Origin: JAGOEY01 sp017997515
Lineage (GTDB): Bacteria; Pseudomonadota; Gammaproteobacteria; Burkholderiales; Burkholderiaceae_C
Direction: 5' to 3'
Assembly: GCA_026314275.1 (NCBI GenBank)
Contig: CP111109.1
Coordinates: forward strand, 2,480,001 to 2,544,000
Length of the DNA stretch: 64,000 nucleotides
Part shown: positions 24,994 to 34,190 of the stretch, one piece after another
Layout: the number at the start of each line of letters is the position of its first letter
How positions within the stretch are numbered: the stretch's first letter is position 1
The notes under the pieces: generated by a model
What the model was told of the DNA's origin: nothing
The model's database searches: none
The model's input: the letters and a program-made list of their open reading frames with translations, nothing else
Position numbers and translations under genes: made by a program

Positions 24994-25941
24994 ATGCGAC
25001 GCAAAATACCTTCCACCCAGGCGCTGGCCTGTTTCGAGGCGGCGGCCCGCCACGAAAGTTACACCCGCGCCGCCCAGGAGCTGAGCCTGACGCAAAGTGC
25101 CGTCTCGCGCCAAATCACCGCGCTGGAAGACTTTCTGGGTGTGCCGCTGTTTCGCCGCACGCGGCATGGCGTGGCGCTCACACCCAGCGGCCTGGGTTAC
25201 TGGCGCCAAGTCAGCCGCCGCCTGCAGGGGCTGGAGCGCGACACGCTCGACGTGATGACCCGGCGCGGCCTGGGTGGCGCTTTGGCACTGGCGGCGGTGC
25301 CCACCTTTGCCACCCGCTGGCTGATTCCGCGTCTGCCGCTGCTGGCCGCGCAGCACCCCGACATCGTGGTGCACATCGACACCCGCACCCGCCCGTTTTT
25401 GTTTGGCGACACCGAATTTGATGCAGCGTTGTTCGCAGGCACGGCTGACCAAGTGGCCAACTGGCCCGGCACCCGGGCTATCCATTTGATGCAGGAAGAC
25501 GTGGTGCCCGTGTGCAGCCCCCGCTTGCTGCAAGGCCCCACTGCGCTGACGCCCGCGCAGATTGCGGGCATGCCGCTGCTGCAGCAAAGCACCCGCCCCT
25601 ATGGCTGGCGTAAATGGTTTGATGCCCAGCAGGCCGACGCGCCACTGGCCATGGACGGGCCCCGTTACGAGTTGTTTTCGATGCTGGCCGTGGCTGCGTC
25701 CCACGGCCTGGGTGTGGCGCTGATGCCGGTGATGCTGATCGAGGCCGAACTGGCGCGTGGTGAACTGGTGGTGGCCTGCCACCGGCCTTTACACGGGGAG
25801 CGGGGCTACTACCTGGTCACCCCGGTGCAGGAAGAAGATGCCCCCGTGGTGGTGGTGTTCAGTGCGTGGTTGAAGAGCGTGGCGCAGAACAGCGCCGCTG
25901 TGGGTGTGGGCGGGGTGAATGGGGTGAGCGGGGCGGTGTAG
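24994..25941 (+). CDS. LysR-family transcriptional regulator (GcdR/GcvA-like)
   Basis: 315 residues. N-terminal winged helix-turn-helix: IPSTQALACFEAAARHESYTR and ELSLTQSAVSRQITALE (recognition helix). The effector domain includes LALAAVPTFATRWLIPRL and GLGVALMPVMLIEAEL. Its divergent position to gcdH suggests it activates the glutarate genes in response to glutarate or a related acid, as known for GcdR in other proteobacteria. The C-terminal 15 residues are Gly/Val-rich and look unstructured. Confidence 0.92.
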   Translation: MRRKIPSTQALACFEAAARHESYTRAAQELSLTQSAVSRQITALEDFLGVPLFRRTRHGVALTPSGLGYWRQVSRRLQGLERDTLDVMTRRGLGGALALAAVPTFATRWLIPRLPLLAAQHPDIVVHIDTRTRPFLFGDTEFDAALFAGTADQVANWPGTRAIHLMQEDVVPVCSPRLLQGPTALTPAQIAGMPLLQQSTRPYGWRKWFDAQQADAPLAMDGPRYELFSMLAVAASHGLGVALMPVMLIEAELARGELVVACHRPLHGERGYYLVTPVQEEDAPVVVVFSAWLKSVAQNSAAVGVGGVNGVSGAV

Positions 25942-25946
25942 GCCTG

Positions 25947-26156
25947 TTATTTCTCAGCCGCAAGCGCCTCATGCCCTTTCACCGTCACCGCCAAAACCCG
26001 GGCAAATTGATGGGCCTCGGCGGCACCTGGCGCAGGCAGCAGTACGGCCAGGTGGCCTGACGCCCGCAGCACCCGCAGTTTGTCAATTTGGGCAACATCG
26101 GTCACGGTCAGCGGCAGCTCTTTGCTGGCAATTTCGCGTAGCAGTTCCAGTGGCAT
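25947..26156 (-). CDS. Small conserved-looking hypothetical protein
   Basis: 69 residues starting MPLELLREIASKELP at ATG 26156, preceded by GGGGGAGAAAA, a strong ribosome site. A basic/hydrophobic segment (DKLRVLRASGHLAVLLPAP) suggests a small alpha/beta domain. It runs towards the LysR gene stop (5-bp gap). No function is recognised. Confidence 0.65.
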   Translation of the reverse strand: MPLELLREIASKELPLTVTDVAQIDKLRVLRASGHLAVLLPAPGAAEAHQFARVLAVTVKGHEALAAEK

Positions 26157-26265
26157 TTTTCTCCCCCTTGTTCCGCAGGATTTTTGCACAGTGGTCGGAC
26201 TGGATGTTACAAAATGAATCCAAATTGTGTCCCGGCCCCCCTCTGTGCCTGTGCCTGTGCCAGGC

Positions 26266-27144
26266 TCAACCCTGAATCATCTTCAGCGTGGCTTGGGTCA
26301 AAGGGCTGTCGGCCAGCGCCAGCTCACCCACCAGGTTGAAGTGGTTGCATTGGGGCGCGTCGACGCGTGCCACGGGGTAATTTTTGGCGTGCCAGGCCGT
26401 CTCGTAGGCGAGGGTCTGGTTTTTGAAACCATCGGTTTCCAGCCCACCCACCGCCAGCACCAGCGGCGTGGGGGTGTCGGGCAGGTGGTACAGCGGGCTC
26501 AGGCGGCGGGCTTGCTCGGGCGTCAGGCGCAGCCACGCGTTGATATGGGTGCCGCACAGTGGCTGGATGTCGTACAGCCCGCTCAAGCCCACGCCGCCCT
26601 GGATCACCACCGGCGGCAGCCCATACGAGGCCTGCCAGCCTGATGCCAGCACCATGCCGACAAGGTGGCCACCGGCCGAACTGCCGCTCGCGTACATACG
26701 GTCCGCGTCAATGCCATAGGCCGCGCCATGGCGGTGCAGCCAGGCCACGGCGCTGCGCACTTCGCGCACCGTCTCGGGCAGCGTGGCCTCGGGCAGCAAG
26801 GGGTATTCCAGCGTGGCCACGGCAACCCCCGCGTCGGTGAAGACCTTGGCCATCATGGCCGAGTCTTCCTTGCGCAGCGCACGCCAGTACCCGCCGTGGA
26901 TAAAAATCAGCAGCGGTGCCGGGTGGTGCGCACCCGCAGGCAGATACAGGTCAAGCCGCTCGGCCACCCCCATGCCATACCGCAGGTCGTACATGCCCAC
27001 ACACTGCTGGCGCGCCAGCGCCGAGCTTTGCACGTAGTCACGCATACAGGCGTCAAAGTCGGCAACCGACGCCCGCGCGTTGTACTGCCGGTCACGCTCT
27101 GCCAGGCTTGCAAATTCCAGGTCGATCGGGTTTGGGGTGTTCAT
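26266..27144 (-). CDS. Alpha/beta hydrolase (esterase/kynurenine formamidase-like)
   Basis: 292 residues. LLIFIHGGYWRAL is the oxyanion-hole HGGYW motif, MYASGSSAGGHLVG is the nucleophile elbow (G-S-S-A-G with Ser), and APQCNHFNLVGEL carries the catalytic His. This set matches the hormone-sensitive-lipase/BD-FAE/kynurenine formamidase group. ATG 27144 starts the natural protein MNTPNPIDLEF; the frame stays open upstream through the tRNA gene, but that is meaningless. Confidence 0.9.
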   Translation of the reverse strand: MNTPNPIDLEFASLAERDRQYNARASVADFDACMRDYVQSSALARQQCVGMYDLRYGMGVAERLDLYLPAGAHHPAPLLIFIHGGYWRALRKEDSAMMAKVFTDAGVAVATLEYPLLPEATLPETVREVRSAVAWLHRHGAAYGIDADRMYASGSSAGGHLVGMVLASGWQASYGLPPVVIQGGVGLSGLYDIQPLCGTHINAWLRLTPEQARRLSPLYHLPDTPTPLVLAVGGLETDGFKNQTLAYETAWHAKNYPVARVDAPQCNHFNLVGELALADSPLTQATLKMIQG

Positions 27145-27205
27145 GGGCTCGCGTACAGGTAGGGAGAGGGGGCCATCGTACGGGGTGAAAGTGCGTGGGA
27201 CAAAG

Positions 27206-27240
27206 AAAAACCCGCCTCTCCAGGGAGAAGGCGGGTTTTT
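27206..27240 (-). terminator. Rho-independent terminator of tRNA-Leu
   Basis: On the minus strand the stem AAAAACCCGCC/GGCGGGTTTTT (11 bp) closes a 13-nt loop and ends in a T run continuing TTTTTCTTTG. It lies 33 bp past the tRNA 3' end. Confidence 0.88.
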
Positions 27241-27272
27241 GAGATGTTGCGGTACGTTGTGACAGTACCAAC

Positions 27273-27357
27273 TGGTGCCCGGGGCCGGAATCGAACCGGC
27301 ACACCTTTCGGTGGGGGATTTTGAGTCCCCTGCGTCTACCAATTTCACCACCCGGGC
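27273..27357 (-). tRNA. tRNA-Leu, anticodon CAA
   Basis: 85 nt including encoded CCA. The acceptor stem GCCCGGG pairs with CCCGGGC before ACCA. The anticodon loop reads CT-CAA-AA between GGGGA and TCCCC. A long variable arm (CCACCGAAAGGTG region) identifies a class II leucine tRNA. T-arm GGTTCGATTCC is canonical. Confidence 0.97.
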
Positions 27358-27399
27358 AGGGCACTGAGTGCAGCGCGGAATTATGGCACAGTGGAGGCT

Positions 27400-28302
27400 A
27401 TGAATTACCCCACCATTGAAGATGCGATCGGAAAGACTCCGCTCGTCGCCCTGCAACGCATCGGGGCCCAGGACAACGCCGCACGCAGCAATGTGGTTTT
27501 GGGCAAGCTGGAAGGCAACAACCCGGCGGGCTCGGTGAAAGACCGGCCGGCGCTGTCCATGATCAAACGCGCCGAGGAGCGCGGCGACATCAAACCGGGC
27601 GACACGCTGATCGAGGCCACCTCGGGCAACACCGGCATTGCGCTGGCGATGGCGGCGGCGATCAAGGGGTACCGCATGGTTTTGATCATGCCGGAGGACC
27701 TGTCCATCGAGCGCGCCCAGACCATGAAGGCTTTTGGTGCCGAGCTGATCCTGACGCCCAAGAGTGGCGGCATGGAATACGCTCGTGACCTGTCCGAGCA
27801 GATGCAGGCGCAGGGCAAGGGCCGGGTGCTGGACCAGTTTGCCAACGCCGACAACCCGCGTATCCACTACGAGACCACCGGCCCCGAGCTGTGGGAGCAG
27901 ACCGGCGGGCGCATCACGCATTTTGTGAGCGCCATGGGCACCACCGGCACCATCACCGGTGTGTCGCGGTTCCTGAAGGAAAAGAACCCGGCCATCCAGA
28001 TCATTGGCGCGGAGCCGAGTGAGGGCTCGCGCATTCCAGGCATCCGTAAATGGCCGCAGGAGTACCTGCCCAAGATTTACGAGCCCCAGCGTGTCGACCA
28101 GATGGTGTCGGTGAGCCAGGAAAATGCCGAAGAAATGTGCCGCCGCCTCGCGCGTGAGGAAGGCATTTTTGGCGGCATCTCGGCCGCTGGTGCCTGCTGG
28201 GTGGCGCAGGAGATTGCCCGCACGGTCGAGAACGCCACCATCGTGTTTGTGGTGTGTGACCGGGGTGACCGTTACCTCTCCACCGGTGTGTTTCCTGCAT
28301 GA
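27400..28302 (+). CDS. cysM: Cysteine synthase B
   Basis: 300-residue PLP enzyme making cysteine (or S-sulfocysteine from thiosulfate) from O-acetylserine. The PLP lysine is K47 in NPAGSVKDRPAL. The phosphate loop is EATSGNTGIALAMAAA, and MGTTGTITGVSRFL is the second glycine loop. ATG 27400 follows GGAGG; an in-frame GTG at 27391 lies within the ribosome site. It sits next to, and divergent from, tRNA-Leu. Confidence 0.96.
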   Translation: MNYPTIEDAIGKTPLVALQRIGAQDNAARSNVVLGKLEGNNPAGSVKDRPALSMIKRAEERGDIKPGDTLIEATSGNTGIALAMAAAIKGYRMVLIMPEDLSIERAQTMKAFGAELILTPKSGGMEYARDLSEQMQAQGKGRVLDQFANADNPRIHYETTGPELWEQTGGRITHFVSAMGTTGTITGVSRFLKEKNPAIQIIGAEPSEGSRIPGIRKWPQEYLPKIYEPQRVDQMVSVSQENAEEMCRRLAREEGIFGGISAAGACWVAQEIARTVENATIVFVVCDRGDRYLSTGVFPA

Positions 28303-28353
28303 AATTGGCCTCTGGCGCTTATTCTGTAAGCGCAAGTAGCTATCGAAAGCGTA
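28303..28353 (-). repeat. Dispersed palindromic repeat
   Basis: On the minus strand: GCTACGCTTTCGATAGC core, then TTGCGCTTAC / GTAAGCGC-type arm and CCAGAGGCCAATTT. It fills the gap between cysM and the Nudix gene. Confidence 0.75.
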
Positions 28354-28357
28354 GCAA

Positions 28358-28894
28358 ATGACATCTGCGTTTCAGTACTGCCCCACCTGTGCCACGCCGC
28401 TGCAGTTCGTCGTGCAGGCGGAGGACGGCGGCGACAAGGAGCGCCTGCGCTGCCCGGCCTGTGGCTTTACCCACTGGAACAACCCGACGCCGGTGCTGGC
28501 CGCCATCGTGGAGTACCAGGGCCAGGTGCTGCTGGCGCGCAACTCGGCGTGGCCGGGCAAGATGTTTGCGCTGATCACCGGCTTCATGGAGGCGGGAGAG
28601 TCGCCGCAAGAGGGCATCGCGCGCGAGGTGAAGGAGGAAACCAACCTCGACTGCACCCAGGTGAACCTGGTCGGTGCCTACGATTTCCAGCGCATGAACC
28701 AGGTCATCATTGCCTACCATGTGGTGGCCCACGGCGATGTGCGCTTGTCGCCCGAGCTGGCCGAGTACCGGCTTTATGCCCCCGAGGACGTGAAGTGCTG
28801 GCCGTCAGGCACCGGCCAGGCGATGGCCGAGTGGCTGCGCGCACGTGGGCACGAGCCACAATTTGTCGAGTTTGCGCGGCCTGCCGAGACTTGA
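28358..28894 (+). CDS. Nudix hydrolase with N-terminal zinc ribbon (NudC-like)
   Basis: 178 residues. CPTCATPL and CPACGFTHWNNPTP form a zinc ribbon (two C-x2-C pairs), then the Nudix box GFMEAGESPQEGIAREVKEE (about residues 71-90). The W-N-N-P-T-P context is as in NADH pyrophosphatase, but the protein is shorter than NudC, so the dinucleotide substrate is uncertain. The start lies 4 bp after a palindromic repeat. Confidence 0.9.
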   Translation: MTSAFQYCPTCATPLQFVVQAEDGGDKERLRCPACGFTHWNNPTPVLAAIVEYQGQVLLARNSAWPGKMFALITGFMEAGESPQEGIAREVKEETNLDCTQVNLVGAYDFQRMNQVIIAYHVVAHGDVRLSPELAEYRLYAPEDVKCWPSGTGQAMAEWLRARGHEPQFVEFARPAET

Positions 28895-28915
28895 AAAAAT
28901 CTATTCCAAGACCCC

Positions 28916-29143
28916 ATGGACATCCACAAAGAAATCGACACCCGAGGGCTGAACTGCCCGCTGCCCATCCTGAAGGCCAAAAAGGCGCTGAGCGACATGC
29001 TGAGTGGCCAGCTGCTCAAGGTGGTGGCGACCGACCCGGGCTCAACCCGGGATTTCCAGGCGTTTGCGAAGCAGACGGGTAACGAGCTGGTGGAGCAGCA
29101 GACGGTGGGGTCAGAATACATCCACGTGCTGCGCCGGCGGTGA
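28916..29143 (+). CDS. TusA-family sulfur carrier/sulfurtransferase
   Basis: 75 residues. RGLNCPLPILKAKKAL contains the CPxP motif with the persulfide-bearing Cys14, followed by LLKVVATDPGSTRDFQAF. Normal length. These proteins relay sulfur for tRNA thiolation, molybdenum cofactor or sulfur oxidation; which one applies is not clear. It follows the Nudix gene by 21 bp, with cysM upstream. Confidence 0.93.
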   Translation: MDIHKEIDTRGLNCPLPILKAKKALSDMLSGQLLKVVATDPGSTRDFQAFAKQTGNELVEQQTVGSEYIHVLRRR

Positions 29144-29238
29144 GGATCAAATTGGTTGCGGGCGATTGCGCAGTAAGCACTGGCAGACTGTTTGCGTGGT
29201 GCATTCATCTGCTGTAGCGCGACTTGCCTGCAAAGTCG

Positions 29239-31698
29239 CTACGCCGGATCCTTTGCCAGATTTTTGAGTTTCAGTTCCTCGTACCAATGGCTGTACAAGG
29301 CGTTGAAGCGTTCCATCATGGCAGTTACGGAGTGAATCCGATGTTGATGGGCGGCGACGTCAGCATTGTTCGATAGGTAGTTCTTGGCTGTATCGTCGGG
29401 CGTGGCATTTTTCCAGAGTTGTTCCCAGTGGTACTCATCCACACAAGACGCTTGACGCTTTTTTCGCCCTGCGCCGATCTTGTAGCGCTTTTCTTCGGCG
29501 CTGGGGTTGCCATCCAGTTTGGTGCTGGGCACTGCATCGCCGTCGGACCTGTTGGCTTCCAGCGGCCATGCGCGTAGATTGCCGATCGAGTTACCCCAAT
29601 CCTTGACGCTTTGTGGAATACCCCAGCGACCGGAAAAATAGCTTTGTGGCAGCAGATGATCCCAATCCCAAGGGCGGTTGCGGTCTTCCATCATTTCGGG
29701 CAAAGATGGATCGAATCCGGGAAACCAAGTTTTTAGCGCATCACGCTGGGCGTATAGCAGCACGCTCGATTTGGCCTCCCACAGGGTGTCGAGAAAATGG
29801 CTGGCAATTTGCTGCACAAGTTCGGCGTAGTCCGGAGTTTCGTGCTCATTCTGTTCTTCATTGGTGCGTCTGGTAACTCGCTCCTCCCAAGTTTCACGCA
29901 GATGTTGTGCCAGTTCAGGTACGAACTGGTCGTACCACCAGTTGCCACCCTTCCAGAAACGGCCTTTGGGAAAGTGCATCGTTGCCTCTGCCTTGGCGTG
30001 CCTGGTTCGCCCGTCGTTTTCCGTGAAGCCTTTGCACACGACGGCTAGTTCATCGGGAGACGGCAACGGGATCATGCGCAAGGTCCCGCTTTCGCTCAAC
30101 TGGCATGCAATCCTAAAGCGTGTGGCATTGAAGCGGTTTTTGAGTTTCTCAGCATCTACATCGGCCTCCAGATCAGGCCAGATGGCCGCGCAGGCGCGGT
30201 TCTTGTCTGGTGCAAACCATGCCAGTGCGGTCAAGAAGCCCAGGGTCCGGCGGTGTTGAAAAGAATCGAGATCCTGAGGGGTCAAGTTGTTCGCCGCCAG
30301 GCGGTCGATCCAACGCAGGAGCAACAGATAGACATCCGCTGCATTTTTTGCAATGTCGACGGCTTGTGCCGGTAGCAGGGCAAAGTCCTTGCGGCTATCC
30401 GTCAGAAACGTCCAAGCGTCGGCGAAGCACTGTTGGGCGTCAGTCGTGATGAAATTTTGCAAGTCATCACGAAAATGGGGGTGATTGGGGTTGGTGTTGC
30501 GCAACAAACGACGCAATTCCTGCATCCCCGGCATGGTCGGTAGCGATGCCTGCTGGTTGCCTCCGGTGCGATCGATAGTGCGAGCCAGTACCAGGCGAAT
30601 ACACAGGGCTGCGATACGAGATGGCTGCGCCGGCTTGTTGGGCAGTTCCTGCATCCATTGCGCTACTTCAGGCCATTCGGCCTTGAGTAGCGAATAGGCC
30701 AGTTCTTCACCAGCCAGCGGTGTGCCTGCGCTATTGATGCGAACGAACAGCAGTTCGATGGCGTCTTTGGTTTGTTCTTTGGCTTCCTCCTGCCCTGACG
30801 GGGCATCGTGGGTATCTTCCTGAACGGGGGTCAGATCCAGCATGAGTGCTGGAACGCGGTAAGCGGATGGGCCATGTAATACGCTGCGCAAGCGATGCAT
30901 GAGGCGGTTCAGGCGCTGGTGATTCGGTGCTGTGGTGTCGGTAAAGGCGGCACGTAACAGCGTGTCTTGCTGCTTTCCTGCGGCATTGGAGAGGAGCAGC
31001 GGCAAACTTTGGAGCTGCTCCCAAAGTGCGTCTCGCGCGGCCGACAGGTCATTTGGGTGGGCATCCAAGGCTGCGATCAGCAAGGGTACGGGCACGGGGG
31101 CCTCGCAATCCCAAGGCCAAGTTTCCCGCAGCATGAATTCATCAGGTCGTTTGTCTGGGCACTGATTTGCGACTTGCCAAGCATGCAATGCTGCACGCAT
31201 GGCGGAAGCAGACAAAACTGCTTGTGGATTGCTGCGCAAGTATCCCCAGGGGTGTGGCCGCGTCAGTACTCGGAAAACGTAGTCCACTTGGCGTTCTGAT
31301 GGAGGCGCGGCGAGATCGACCCAGAGTGCCGTCTGGGCGGCGTCCGGATGCAGCCAAAGATCGTTAAACGCCAGTGCAATCGCTGTAGCACGCTGCTGAC
31401 CATCGAGCAAAAGATGGGTGTGTTTTCTCGGGGATTGACTGGTACGTGTCCTCTGAAGTTTGAAATCTTGTCGCAACAGGGCCGTGTTGGGCGGTGAAAG
31501 AATGAAAGAGCCTATGGGGAAGCCGCGCAACACGGAATCCCAGAGTTCTTCTATTTGCTGAACCTTCCATACGGCACTGCGTTGCAGCGCCGGTAGATCG
31601 GCCACTACGGCTTTTTCGTTGCCGTCAAATATGCCTTCTATCTGCCAAGCGGCAATATCACGCAGGGAAAGGGCATGAATCGATTCGTTGGTGGTCAT
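29239..31698 (-). CDS. DUF262/DUF1524 protein (GmrSD-like, possible type IV restriction or nuclease)
   Basis: 819 residues. The N-terminal DUF262 (ParB-like fold) shows LQRSAVW (38-44), the helix EELWDSVLRGFPIGSFIL and LLLDGQQRATAI (DGQQR 99-103), the GmrS-type nucleotide-binding/hydrolysis motif. A long middle region follows. Near residue 676 WDWDHLLPQSYFSG plus SIGNLRAWPLEANRSDGD matches the HNH-type DUF1524 of GmrD. Single-chain GmrSD homologues restrict modified phage DNA. It is the last gene of an eight-gene operon, 14 bp after the WYL regulator. Confidence 0.88.
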   Translation of the reverse strand: MTTNESIHALSLRDIAAWQIEGIFDGNEKAVVADLPALQRSAVWKVQQIEELWDSVLRGFPIGSFILSPPNTALLRQDFKLQRTRTSQSPRKHTHLLLDGQQRATAIALAFNDLWLHPDAAQTALWVDLAAPPSERQVDYVFRVLTRPHPWGYLRSNPQAVLSASAMRAALHAWQVANQCPDKRPDEFMLRETWPWDCEAPVPVPLLIAALDAHPNDLSAARDALWEQLQSLPLLLSNAAGKQQDTLLRAAFTDTTAPNHQRLNRLMHRLRSVLHGPSAYRVPALMLDLTPVQEDTHDAPSGQEEAKEQTKDAIELLFVRINSAGTPLAGEELAYSLLKAEWPEVAQWMQELPNKPAQPSRIAALCIRLVLARTIDRTGGNQQASLPTMPGMQELRRLLRNTNPNHPHFRDDLQNFITTDAQQCFADAWTFLTDSRKDFALLPAQAVDIAKNAADVYLLLLRWIDRLAANNLTPQDLDSFQHRRTLGFLTALAWFAPDKNRACAAIWPDLEADVDAEKLKNRFNATRFRIACQLSESGTLRMIPLPSPDELAVVCKGFTENDGRTRHAKAEATMHFPKGRFWKGGNWWYDQFVPELAQHLRETWEERVTRRTNEEQNEHETPDYAELVQQIASHFLDTLWEAKSSVLLYAQRDALKTWFPGFDPSLPEMMEDRNRPWDWDHLLPQSYFSGRWGIPQSVKDWGNSIGNLRAWPLEANRSDGDAVPSTKLDGNPSAEEKRYKIGAGRKKRQASCVDEYHWEQLWKNATPDDTAKNYLSNNADVAAHQHRIHSVTAMMERFNALYSHWYEELKLKNLAKDPA

Positions 31699-31712
31699 CT
31701 ATATTTCCTTTG

Positions 31713-32672
31713 TCAAAGCGGGGTTTTCTGGACGCATGCCACCGCCTCCCCAAACCCCCGCAGCCACCATTCCAGCATCGCGCTGTCCACCACCGTGGCG
31801 CTGACTTCGAGCCAACCACCATCGACTTCCCGCACCTGCTGGTCTTTGGATAGCGGTGTTTCCCGCAGGTGAAATCCCGCTGCTTTCTCAATAAGGAAAG
31901 ACAGCTGCACGCGCCGCCCCTCGCCAAACCCAAACCGCCCATCGTCGTCGTATTTCTGCAGGTCAAAACCGGCCGGGCGCTCGAAGCGCAGGGTCGATGC
32001 CTCGGCCTTGCGGATGCGGTGCAGTGCCAGGCTCCGCTCGTTGTCAAAACCCTCATACCGGCACACCAGGTAGAGGCGTGGGCCTTGCTGGGCCAAGCCC
32101 AGGGGCATGACCTTGACCTGGCTGCGTTTATCGGCGGCGTTGCGGTAGTCCAGCTGCAGCCAGCGGTTGGCGTACAGCGCTTCGCTGACCTCTTCCAGCA
32201 CGCCCGGCAGGACGGTGGGCGCCAGCAGGGGCTGGCTGGTGGCCACCACGCGCACTTTGCGCGGCCATTCGCGCTCCAGCACCGTGTCGGGGCTGTCGCC
32301 CAGATTGCGCCGGGCCTGGGTGAAAAAGCCGTCCATCGATGCCAGCAGCCGCGCGGGCAGCAGGTTTTTCAGGTGCTCCTGGGCCAGTTGCAGCAGCAGC
32401 GATTCCTGGGGCGTGAGGTGGGGCACGGCCAGGCCCTGGGCGCGCTCCAGCCAGCGGTAGCCGTAGGGTTTGCTGCGCTCGTCGCGTTCGATGTCGAAAT
32501 GCTCGCTGAGGACTTCGAGCTGGCGCTGGATGCTGCGCAGGTCACGCTCGAAGCCCGCGTCCTTGAGCTGCTGGTGGAGTTCGCGGGCGGTGATCTTGCG
32601 TCCGCGTGGGATGCGGCGCAGCAGCTCCACCACCAGCAGCGCGGCTTCCAGGGTGTCGGGGCGTTGGGCCAT
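31713..32672 (-). CDS. WYL-domain transcriptional regulator
   Basis: 319 residues. N-terminal winged helix (EAALLVVELLRRIPRGRKITA and ERDLRSIQRQLEVLSEHF), then a WYL-type sensor with NRWLQLDYRNAADKRSQ and RLYLVCRYEGFDNERSLALH, and a WCX-like C-terminus. WYL regulators commonly control defence islands and bind nucleic-acid or nucleotide ligands. It lies inside the operon, 5 bp from the DUF2779 gene, so feedback regulation of the cluster is likely. Confidence 0.9.
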   Translation of the reverse strand: MAQRPDTLEAALLVVELLRRIPRGRKITARELHQQLKDAGFERDLRSIQRQLEVLSEHFDIERDERSKPYGYRWLERAQGLAVPHLTPQESLLLQLAQEHLKNLLPARLLASMDGFFTQARRNLGDSPDTVLEREWPRKVRVVATSQPLLAPTVLPGVLEEVSEALYANRWLQLDYRNAADKRSQVKVMPLGLAQQGPRLYLVCRYEGFDNERSLALHRIRKAEASTLRFERPAGFDLQKYDDDGRFGFGEGRRVQLSFLIEKAAGFHLRETPLSKDQQVREVDGGWLEVSATVVDSAMLEWWLRGFGEAVACVQKTPL

Positions 32673-32677
32673 GGGGG

Positions 32678-34162
32678 TCAGTCTTTCAAAGCGGTTGCGG
32701 TGAATTCAGCCCACAGCCGCACCATGGCCCAAGTGTCGAGGTGGCAGTATGCCAGCAGCTGGCGCTCCAGTTCGGCTTTGCGAGTGGCGTGGGTGGCGGG
32801 GGCGATGGCCTCCAGGTAGGCCTGCTGGGCCGCGCCGCCGTCCTGCACGCCGTCCAGGTCGTCGTAACGCAGGTCGGGGCAAAGTGCGGGAAGCACGGCC
32901 TTGATGCTCCAGCTGCCTTGCTGGCTGGGATGGTAGTAGTGCTGGCGGGCGATGGGCAGCAGGTCTACCACGCGCTCATTCAGTGCCAGCAGGTCTTGTG
33001 CAAGCTGGGGGTGGCGTTCGGCGAGTTCGCGGATGCGGGTGGTTTCAAACGCGGCGTTGTAGACAAAGACCGGGCCGCGTTCGCCGCAGGCTGCAACAAG
33101 GGCCTGGGCAAAAGCCAGCGAGGGGTTGCCGCCCGAGAGGTCGAGAAAGGCTTGGTGTGTGGCCCGCCCCGTGCGCCCCAGGCGGTGCACGCTGAACTGG
33201 AAGGGAAGTTGCTGGTAGGGCCGTGTGCCTTCCCAGATGGGCACGCCGAACTGGATGGTTTCAAAGTCGATGAAGTAGCCGGGAAGCTTGTGCGCGGCCA
33301 GTGCCTGCGCCGTGGCGTGCTGGTCGAAGAAGGCCTGGCCCGATAGAGTTGCCGCCTTCACGCGCTGCTGCGTGGGGTTGAGGAGGTCATCGGGCACGTC
33401 GCGCAGCTCGCTAATGCTGTACTCCTCAATGTGCGTGTTGAGCGCCTGGCTGCGGCGTGGCAGCCAGTGGACGGGGTGCTCTGCCTGGGGTTCCTGGCTT
33501 TGGCAGTGGGTAAAGAAGCCACATTCGTAGGGAGTGCTGCACTGGCTGCCGGTGGTAATGCGGGGCGCGCGTCGGCGTGCCACCGTGGCCTGGGCGTCGG
33601 CGATCCAGCCGCGCACTTCGTCGGCGCGGGCAAAGGCCTCTTCGGTCATGTCAGCTTCCACCAGAAGGCCCTGGTAGTTGCTGTGGCCGGGGTAGGTCCA
33701 GCTGCTGTCGATGTGCGCCAGGGCGATGGACTGCAGTGGCACACCGCAGGCGCGGGCCAGGAAGGCCTGTACAGCGGCATCGTCGCGGTGGTAGTCCTTC
33801 ACGCTGGTGCTGGACTTGACCTCCAGCATGCGCCATTTCTTGCCGACGGGGAGCAACACATCGGCAAAGGCCAGTGCACCTTCGGCGCGAAAACCGGCTT
33901 CGAAAATGGGCTGGCGGGACTGTAGCAGGGTTTGGGTGCGCGCAAAGGCCGCGTCGAAGCCCTCGGCCTGCGGGTCGATCAACTGGCCCGACTGGCCCGG
34001 GTCATAGAGCTGCCGCGCAATGTCGCCCACTTGGTGGCCCGTGGCATAGCTGGCCAGGGTGGCGCCGGAGTCAGCGCGCGCATCGGGTTGGTGCACCTCC
34101 AGCCATAGGCGCTTGGGGCATTGGCGAAAAGCCAGGAGTTTGGATTTGGACAGGGTGCGCAT
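32678..34162 (-). CDS. DUF2779 protein: Fe-S PD-(D/E)XK-like nuclease plus DEDD-exonuclease-like domain
   Basis: 494 residues from ATG 34162. The N-terminal half has FADVLLPVG and WRMLEVKSST (E-x-K at about 114-116) of a RecB/Cas4-like nuclease, with cysteines C15, C208, C214 and C220 spaced like a 4Fe-4S cluster in Cas4/AddB-type enzymes. The C-terminal half carries YFIDFETIQFG, FVYNAAFETTRI and AYCHLDTWAMVRL, the D-E/D/D pattern of RNase H-fold exonucleases. It begins 28 bp after the AAA+ gene. Probable nuclease; target unknown. Confidence 0.82.
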   Translation of the reverse strand: MRTLSKSKLLAFRQCPKRLWLEVHQPDARADSGATLASYATGHQVGDIARQLYDPGQSGQLIDPQAEGFDAAFARTQTLLQSRQPIFEAGFRAEGALAFADVLLPVGKKWRMLEVKSSTSVKDYHRDDAAVQAFLARACGVPLQSIALAHIDSSWTYPGHSNYQGLLVEADMTEEAFARADEVRGWIADAQATVARRRAPRITTGSQCSTPYECGFFTHCQSQEPQAEHPVHWLPRRSQALNTHIEEYSISELRDVPDDLLNPTQQRVKAATLSGQAFFDQHATAQALAAHKLPGYFIDFETIQFGVPIWEGTRPYQQLPFQFSVHRLGRTGRATHQAFLDLSGGNPSLAFAQALVAACGERGPVFVYNAAFETTRIRELAERHPQLAQDLLALNERVVDLLPIARQHYYHPSQQGSWSIKAVLPALCPDLRYDDLDGVQDGGAAQQAYLEAIAPATHATRKAELERQLLAYCHLDTWAMVRLWAEFTATALKD

Positions 34163-34190
34163 CGTGGGTCTCCGTGTGTTGGAAATTGTG

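Noticed and set aside
26266..28335. 689-codon minus-strand frame through the hydrolase, tRNA-Leu and cysM antisense
   Set aside because: Only the part from ATG 27144 has protein features; the rest is read-through across a tRNA gene and a terminator.
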